Part shown: positions 57,641-64,000 of the stretch, one piece after another
Numbering within the stretch: the first letter of the stretch is position 1
How the letters are laid out: every line of letters starts with the position of its first letter
Source of the DNA: Panaeolus papilionaceus
Lineage: Eukaryota > Basidiomycota > Agaricomycetes > Agaricales
Assembly: GCA_015501605.1 (NCBI GenBank)
Contig: JADNRZ010000019.1
Coordinates: 1,012,258-1,076,257, forward strand
DNA: 64,000 nt
Direction of reading: 5' to 3'
Position numbers and translations under genes: made by a program
The notes under the pieces: generated by a model
Seen by the model: the letters and a program-made list of their open reading frames with translations, nothing else
Databases searched by the model: none
What the model was told of the DNA's origin: nothing

Positions 57641-58974
57641 AGGGATTGGGCAAAACCGAGTCAGAATGTATAAATGGTGGGAGAAAATAAAATATCTTGC
57701 GTCTTTTGGTCGCTCGTCATCGGGTAGCAGTGGGCTAGGGGATAGTAAGTGGGGGTGGAAAGAGGGCAATGGCCCGAAGACCACTGTCCCACTTCCCAGG
57801 TCAAGAGTCGATGGACGGAGGAGGATGCGCCCCCAAAGCGAGCGCAGCCGCCCAGCTGATGACGGTCATCGGCTCGCCCCCAAAGGCGGTGGAGGGAAGC
57901 TCAGATATGTATATACAGATGGATAGTGTGAAAATGTATACAGGAACAGGAAGAATCCTTCGGCAAGGGTTGTTGTCTTACAACTGGAACTGGGTTTTGA
58001 GGGTGAAGGGCCCTGTGTATCGTTACGCTGCATAGGTGACATGCAGAACATCCAGCACCGCAGCAGTCACACCACGAAGGAATAGGGTTGCCAGCTTATG
58101 ATGAGCATGGCGTTGATGGCGCGCACATGAAATGGTATTGCGCAGAGAGCAAGAACATGAAGCAAATGATGCTGTAAAGGACCACAGCGCAAGCGTAATT
58201 TTCAACAAAAAAGACCGTGTTACTCACTTTGGGTTTCTGCCCTATGCAATAGTAAATATTGGCTGAGTTGATCGTTGGTTTTGAATAAGGTTGCTAAGTG
58301 TAAATGTCAGCACTCGGTTCTTGTCGCGTAAGAAAGGGATGGAAGCTTAGTGGGGGCGAATGATGGTGGGTAGCAACAGTGAAGCATTAGCCGAGTTTGG
58401 GGATGTGTGAGGGTTAAACGTTAAAATTTGAGGCCAGAGTGGGTATGTGGAGTCAGCAACGGTGACATGACTGTGATATTAGAAGAGTAAAGGGTCTATA
58501 AATGTCAATGAAAGGATGTGATCGCTCATCTCTAGTGGGGTATTGTTCCATTTCGGCCAAAATGTTGTGTTTCCCGGTCGCCAATTGTCGACTATGAGTT
58601 GTAGGCCTCACAGGCTAAGTAGATTTGCGTTCTCCGCCAATTTGCGTTGGTAAACGTGTTCCGTGGTGGTATTTCAACATAAGATGAGCGCTGAGCTGGC
58701 AAATGGTCGGAGTTCCTTTTGCTTATGCGATCAGGCAGCAGATAGTTTGTTATGATTTGGATAACGAGAAGAATAGACAGAGATTTGGAAAAATAAACGA
58801 GTGGGCCGAGCGATATATGTCGCTCAGACCACGAGCGAGGCAATGTAAATGGTAGTGAAGAGGAGACGTGTAGACGGATTCGGTCAGGGTGCTGGCTCGC
58901 TCAGGTGACCAAGAAGGTGGACATCGCACATATCCTTCCAAAATAAAAGTAACACTGTCGACTGAATTGGGGGG
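57641..58974. other. Flank of the Plavaka-type element, no gene seen
   Basis: Short unsupported frames only. The 3' terminus of the transposon should lie in this stretch, but I could not identify a terminal inverted repeat by eye. Confidence 0.35.
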
Positions 58975-61900
58975 TTAAAGGTCGTTATACGAAATATCTG
59001 AGTCCGTGTCCGACTGAGAGTCGCTGGCACTTTCATCACTTGCGATCCCTGTATCCTCCTCCCACACATCTTCATCGTCATCACCATCTGCTCCTTTTTC
59101 CGAGTTTTCTTTGTTGTCGTCATCCTCGTCCAAGTTGAGCTGCCCATGCGAAGCTGGTTCTGCTTCATCGATCTCCATATCATGAGCGGAAGAGTCCTCT
59201 ATGTCTCTTGCAGTTTCGACTTCCAAGTTTTCAGCTTGATGGTCAGTTGAATCTTCTTGAGGGGATTTCGGCCTGGAATTTGTTTTGTGACCGATTCCCA
59301 GACCTAGATAGCGCATAAACATGTCCCGATCCACAAATCTGAACGTAAGTTTCGATTATCAGTGTTTAAGTCGTATAAATGTGGAAGATTTGATTTGATG
59401 CCTTACATCCCGGCGTAGTAGTTCTTCCAATGATTGAGTGATTCTTCCCTCATCAAGTGCCGCCCTCGATATTGAACCTTTTGAGAGTCCAGTTGAGCTC
59501 TTGGACCGTCGTGGAATGCAGGGAGAATATGGCAGCCTCGTAGGACCAAAGCGGGGTCAAGGCATCCGTACGCAAATTCATCGTCACCTGGCAGAAATCG
59601 AAGTTTCGGGAGTGTGGCTTGGGTCCTGCCGCAGTCATAACCTTCGACCGTGACCGGTTCAAGCCAGCGAACCCATAGGAAAGGAAGCTTTTGAGGGCAT
59701 AGATTTTTGGACGTTGAACCAATGTGTTGGAAGTCCACGTGAAATATGCCTAATACAGCTGCGTACCAGAACGATGGGTGTGGTTCATTTTCTGGGGCTA
59801 CAGCCATGATGTAAGGGCGAGAGCGTGAATTGATAACATCGTAATCTCGTCGCTGGTCGTATGTGGTGTAGTTGATTCTGGCGGTTAGATGTTCATAGAT
59901 GGTGTTGTTCCTGATTCTGATAGAATCCTGATCTTGCTGGGTGAAGCCTTCAGATCATGATGTGAGACGATAAAGTATGTGTTCCTGCAATTTGGGGATA
60001 AAATCCTTGGGGAACCTCCATTAATGTGATGTAATTTTAGTGTACAGGCAATAAATAATATACCTTGACTGAAAGAGCGGTATTGTTTCCCACCAACTCA
60101 AAGATAGCGATAGGCATATTTGGTGATTCCGATATCGAGTAACGCTCCTCCAATTTGGCCTTTGCATCGAGGTCTTGCTCCTCCTGGTGTTCATCTGCTT
60201 GAAACACCTGTTTTCGGCTTTGTTTTTTTCCAACTTGTACCATGGCTTCTTTCTTGTTGGTCATGGCATAATACCGTTTAATGATACGGTGTTGAAGCTC
60301 TGCCTGGATCACGATTTTAAGTGAGAATTTCCAAATAAAAATAAAAATACGAGAACAAGAAACCGTCTCACCAATTGTGTGGAGAATGAATCTGTTGTAC
60401 CGAACAATCGAATATGGGCGACATAGTCACCGAGAAAATGCATTTTGACAGTTTGGAGGTTGAGAGCTTTCGCCCGTCTACCAGATGATTGGCCTAAGGT
60501 GAAATTGGTTTGAGAAAAAACACAACACATATATTCAAGGACGCACCAGTAGTCGCTGACTGTTGACCAGTGGAAGAGGCTGCTTCTCGTCTAGCACGTG
60601 CGAGAGCTTCCTTCGGTAGCTCGAAGGTTTGAAAATCAACACATGTTGTGTCTCTGAAGTGGCGAAGTTGCTCTCCCAGTTCCGTTGTTAGCTCCTGAAG
60701 AAGGGAGGTTGTTTGGTCAGTGTGCATGCGTAGCTTGGCAAATGCATGCCATTCTGCCATACAATAGAGCAGTTTCATGAGACGCTGATTATGGGGCTCC
60801 TCCAAGAGGCCTTCAAATACAGGTATAGAGCACTAATGGAATCATGAGACATACAACTTTCATAAGACGTTTGAGGCAATGCGTCACCTGAAGCAGATCT
60901 TCAAAATCTCGAGCTGCCATCTTCTTCATTTCGGACGAGTTTGCAGCGAAATTACGGATGGTTCCATGACCAAAGGTAGAAATGAGAGCAAATCTAAGAA
61001 TGACACCAGTTAGGACATGTATAATTAGAAGTACGATTCGATTTGAATAATAATAATACCTGCGGTCCAGTTCAATGACCTGCTTATCTGATCCACTAAC
61101 CGCAGCATAAAGGAGCCTTATTAAATGGGAAAAGACTGTCTTCCAAACACCCAGTTCAAATTCATGCAGCAAATCGACGACGAGCATTTTAGAAGGATCA
61201 AAATCAGGACCCAAACAATTTACAAAAGCATTCTACAGGTCATCAGTGTGTATTTCAAGATAAATACAAAGGTTCAGACTCACCGTCGTAGGTACACCGG
61301 AGAATTTCTTAAGTAAAGCCTCCACATCCACCCCGTTGATGGGTTTTGCTTTCTTGTATATGAAGACGCGGGCCTTCTCAACTTTGTTGGCTTGGTACGT
61401 GCGATGTTGTCCACGTTTGTCTGTGTCTTCCCTGGTTCCGAGCTGATCGAGTTTGTCTGATTGGACCAGGCAGCGCGGACAAGGACACATTCCCTTGTCA
61501 CGGATTGTGGCTAGGAGAACTCTGATACCAGAATTAGCACGTGAATCTTTTAGAACTTGTATTGTCACTCACTTCTCGGGATAATCAGCAGAATATGTGA
61601 AGAGTCGAGGAAATATCCGACGTTCAATGCCATCAATGCATTTAATGACAATTCCGTATGTATAAGCATGTATAAACTCATCATCGAGCAGTACCTTCCA
61701 AACTGCTTGCATCAACTCTCGTCTGCAATGAGTGAGGATTTGAGCTTTTTGGGATTTCCACTTGGGATGGAAGCTTTGAACATAGGCCTTAAATGACTCT
61801 GGAAGCTAAATACATGTGAGAAAGAATACACAATAAGTTGCGGAGCACTCACTGAAGGAATATACGCCAGGTGGTGCATGCCCCCCGCTTTAGGCAGAGC

Positions 61901-62120
61901 GCGAATGTATTTTGATAGATTACCCAGCATTAAATAGATCGGCCACGCCTTTGCGTTTCCGAAATTCGTCAGGTGTGTCGCATCTGAGGAAAACATGAGC
62001 GCGGCAACTACTCTCTCTCGACTGCATGTCGGGTCATCAGGATCACATGGCGACTTGTACCGAACCTTGTCTGACTCGGCCAGGAAAGCATCTGAGGTGT
62101 AAACCTCGCCGAATATTCGT
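58975..62120 (-). mobile_element. Plavaka-type DNA transposon, transposase gene 5'-interrupted
   Basis: A series of minus-strand exons separated by typical small introns encodes a Plavaka-family transposase. In order they show GEVYTSDAFL, FGNAKAWPIYLMLGNLSKYI, LTHCRRELMQAVWKVLLDDE, RLFTYSADYPEK, RDKGMCPCPRCL, KMLVVDLLHEFELGVWKTVF, FGHGTIRNFAANSSEMKK, EEPHNQRLMKLLYCMAEWHA and a long C-terminal part ending in an acidic tail (DEDDDN, then SDSQSDTDSDISYNDL). Stop at 58975. The coding sequence begins abruptly at 62120, where the gypsy-type LTR starts, so the N-terminal part lies beyond the inserted retroelement. The internal exons look undamaged, which points to a recent interruption. Confidence 0.8.
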
Positions 62121-62677
62121 TTGTTACGTCGACTCTTTTCCTCTTCATCTTCTCTGTTACGTCGACTCTTTTCTATCTTCATCTTATCTTCGTGTACTAT
62201 CATCTCTCTTTGTACTTATATTTCGTCTATTTCCTATCTCCGGAGCCCCACCTTTCCCTCCTATCTCTGACTCCCACTCCACCTTCATTTCCGCTGTCGC
62301 TCCACTTCATTTTCCTATCTATGACTCACCTTCTTACTCATCTCTCTCACATTTATGACTCATTCCTACTGCGGACCATACTTGTGACTCATATATCTCT
62401 CACCTTATCTACTCGACATTTACACACACAGCCTCGCTAGATATCTATATAAACACCGTAGTTTATACCCTTGTTCTTTAGCTAGTTCTTTAACTTCGAA
62501 TAGAACAACAACTTCTACGACGATCTTACTCTTCTCGCTCTCTTCTAAGACAATACCAGCGTAGCGTGCGTACGCAGTGGCATTCTTAGAACGATACTCG
62601 AATCCTATCGCACGACCGAACCGACTCCGACTAGTCCAAAGGCCTTAACCGCAAGCGCCCGTCGGGCTACCGTAACA
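62121..62677 (+). repeat. 5' LTR of a Ty3/gypsy retrotransposon
   Basis: The LTR starts TGTTACG and ends CGTAACA, the expected TG...CA with a 7-bp inverted terminus. A 33/34-nt unit beginning TGTTACGTCGACTCTTTTC occurs twice at the left end (62121..62153 and 62154..62187), so the true boundary may be either copy (557 or 524 nt). A TATATAAA box lies at 62446..62453. Confidence 0.75.
62446..62453 (+). promoter_or_regulatory. TATA box of the retroelement LTR
   Basis: TATATAAA, 33 nt upstream of TAGCTAGTTCTTT (62479), which is the predicted RNA 5' end. Confidence 0.6.
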
Positions 62678-62690
62678 AAAGAACTAGCTA
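62678..62690 (+). other. Self-priming primer-binding site
   Basis: AAAGAACTAGCTA directly abuts the LTR end. It is the exact reverse complement of TAGCTAGTTCTTT at 62479..62491, the expected 5' end of the element RNA. No TGG-type tRNA-binding site follows the LTR. This matches Tf1/sushi-type self-primed reverse transcription. Confidence 0.7.
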
Positions 62691-63213
62691 CCCCAACGCA
62701 CACCGTCCGTAATTTACGAGACGGCACCTCTCATACAAAACGGCAACCCGGAAGAAGAACACCAGCACCAGACCTCGATCAGGAACCTCCAGCCAAGCTA
62801 CCTCTCCTGTATCGACTAGCAGCAGAGGATTACGATTCCCGCTCAGAAAGAAGAAACCCTGGGGAAAATTAGAAACGTCCAAGAAAGAACAACAGAAGAC
62901 CAACGACCCTCTCTCCGAACCAGACCCAGAAACCGAACAAGAATCCCAGACCAACGAACAAGAAGAACTTGACACCTCAGCATCAGCCAGCGAACCAAGA
63001 AAATCCCCAGAGACCCCAGAACCTACTGAACCCACGAACGAACCAGAAGAAATCCCAGGCACACCAGAAGAACCCTTGAAAGAACCCGAACAACCCCTTG
63101 ACGTCTCCCTTGCCCTCAGTCAACCAATTGAACCATACGACCCCAGAGAACTGGACTACACTATCACCAGAACTCCAGTCTTTAGCACCGAAATCCCTTC
63201 GTTCTCTACCAGC

Positions 63214-64000
63214 ATGGCGACTGCAACTCTCACTCACCCTCCAGGAGGCCGCTCTGCCTCTTCTTCGAGACCTGGAGGAACTGTCCAAGATCGCTCCCAG
63301 AGAGGACTCTCCGGACCACCTGAAGGAGACCCCAACCCCGGAACCGATGATGAAGGACAAGGCGACCCCGACCCTCCAGGCAACCCCGGCCCCGGCAACG
63401 GCCCACAAGATGACCCAGCTGCAGAAGCATTCAAAAACGCCATGAAGAAAGAAGTCAACCTTGGCGCACCTGAGAAGTTTGCAGGAGATCGCACAAAGAC
63501 CAAACATTTCATCACTGAATGCCGATCCTATCTCCACATCAACCGACACATCTACAACAATGATGATCTAAAGATTGCCTTCATCCTGTCTTACTTCACT
63601 GAAGGACCGAAGGGAGAAAGAGAGGCGATGGACTGGAAACGCTGCTTCCTTGCTGGAAAATTTGACGATGCCCAAAGGAACAGAACCGCGGTTTCCTATG
63701 GAAGGTTCAACGACTTCCTTAAAAAATTCAATGAAGACTTCGCCCCCACGACTTGGACAAGACCACGCCAGAAAGGACCTCAAAAACATCCAACAAGAAG
63801 GGAATGTCGAGTCACACAACACCGCCTTCAAGAACCTCATGATCACTGCAGGATATGCTTTCCCTCATACCGACCCTGACGACGACATTGAACCGATGGA
63901 AGACTTGCTGATTGGAATCTATCAAGACTCTCTTAAGAAACCAATCTTGGACAGAATTCGCAACAATGGATACAACCCCTACACCCTGAAGGAATGGATG
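63214..64000 (+). pseudogene. Retrotransposon gag, frameshifted, 3' truncated by window end
   Basis: The first ATG after the predicted RNA start is 63214 (MATATLTHPPGG). A Pro/Gly/Asp-rich N-terminus is followed by a Ty3-type gag domain: VNLGAPEKFAGDRTK, HFITECRSYLHIN, KIAFILSYFTEGPKG, then YGRFNDFLKKFNEDFAP. Just after that, at a run of five C's (63743..63747), the frame is lost. One C fewer would continue into LGQDHARKDLKNIQQ and GNVESHNTAFKNLMI, which stays open to the window edge. A sequencing error in the homopolymer is possible. The frame upstream of the ATG is open back to a TAA at 62710 and is Glu/Pro-rich. Confidence 0.7.

Larger units (their letters stand above)
62121..64000 (+). 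mobile_element. Ty3/gypsy LTR retrotransposon, Tf1/sushi-like, 5' part
   Basis: Contains LTR, self-priming site, a long leader and the start of gag; it runs off the right edge of the window. It is inserted into the Plavaka-type transposase gene. Protease, reverse transcriptase and integrase are beyond the window, so the group assignment rests on the gag and priming signals alone. Confidence 0.72.

Noticed and set aside
60021..60312. Two different minus frames over the same part of the transposon
   Set aside because: Only the frame reading AELQHRIIKRYYAMTNKKEA fits the transposase; the other is a shadow.
62026..62440. Plus-strand frames over the LTR rich in Ser/Leu/Pro
   Set aside because: They follow the pyrimidine-rich LTR sequence and cross the transposon/LTR boundary, so they are not genes.
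1..64000. tRNA genes, CRISPR arrays and a secondary-metabolite cluster
   Set aside because: I looked for tRNA B-box-like GTTCGAATC contexts, short regular repeats and megasynthase genes and found none I could support.

Overview
The window looks like nuclear DNA from a mushroom-forming basidiomycete (Agaricomycetes). Genes are closely packed on both strands and split by many 45-70 nt introns with GTATGT/GTGAGT-type donors. The content is typical of a wood or litter decayer: an AA9 lytic polysaccharide monooxygenase, a GH5 endoglucanase with a CBM1 cellulose-binding module, a short tyrosinase, an M43 metalloprotease, F-box expansions, a Plavaka-type DNA transposon and a Ty3/gypsy retroelement. 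The species cannot be named from the sequence. Exon joins were made by hand from splice sites, reading phase and family conservation.

Layout. 0.4-2.6 kb: a conserved basidiomycete low-complexity protein. 4.6-9.5 kb: gene-poor DNA with a small secreted protein gene, a possible decayed copy of it and a 160-bp foldback (MITE-like) element. 9.6-10.5 kb: a two-finger C2H2 protein. 11.1-12.4 kb: a secreted M43 metalloprotease. 13.2-14.5 kb: an F-box pseudogene. 15.1-17.7 kb: tRNA 2'-phosphotransferase (TPT1) and a serine/arginine-rich protein of unknown function. 18.6-26.4 kb: four tandem paralogous F-box genes, then a fifth, more distant one, all on the minus strand. 27.1-30.3 kb: a 1000-residue RTC4-like protein. 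30.7-32.7 kb: GH5-CBM1 endoglucanase with 16 exons, four of them 20 nt or shorter. 34.0-36.1 kb: a cyclase-family hydrolase converging on coproporphyrinogen III oxidase. 36.9-37.3 kb: a paralogue of the small secreted protein. 38.7-42.2 kb: two tandem secreted aldose 1-epimerases with identical intron phases. 42.3-43.6 kb: another F-box/LRR protein. 43.8-45.9 kb: the bifunctional purine enzyme ATIC (ADE17). 46.6-49.1 kb: a single-pass membrane protein whose two halves lie either side of a putative 715-nt intron. 49.7-50.6 kb: a flavin reductase-like protein. 50.9-52.2 kb: tyrosinase. 53.1-54.2 kb: AA9 LPMO. 55.1-56.2 kb: a secreted protein of seven six-cysteine repeats. 56.2-58.9 kb: non-coding DNA with a diverged direct repeat and a carbamoyl-phosphate synthase relic. 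59-64 kb: a Plavaka-type transposase gene interrupted by a Ty3/gypsy element that runs off the window.

Links between genes. GH5, AA9 and the secreted mutarotases are consistent with cellulose breakdown and sugar handling outside the cell. ATIC, HEM13, TPT1 and probably the RTC4-like protein are housekeeping. The F-box array and the small secreted paralogues look like lineage-specific expansion. The most distinctive structural finding is the retroelement: the 13 nt after its LTR are perfectly complementary to the predicted 5' end of its own RNA, the signature of Tf1/sushi-type self-priming.
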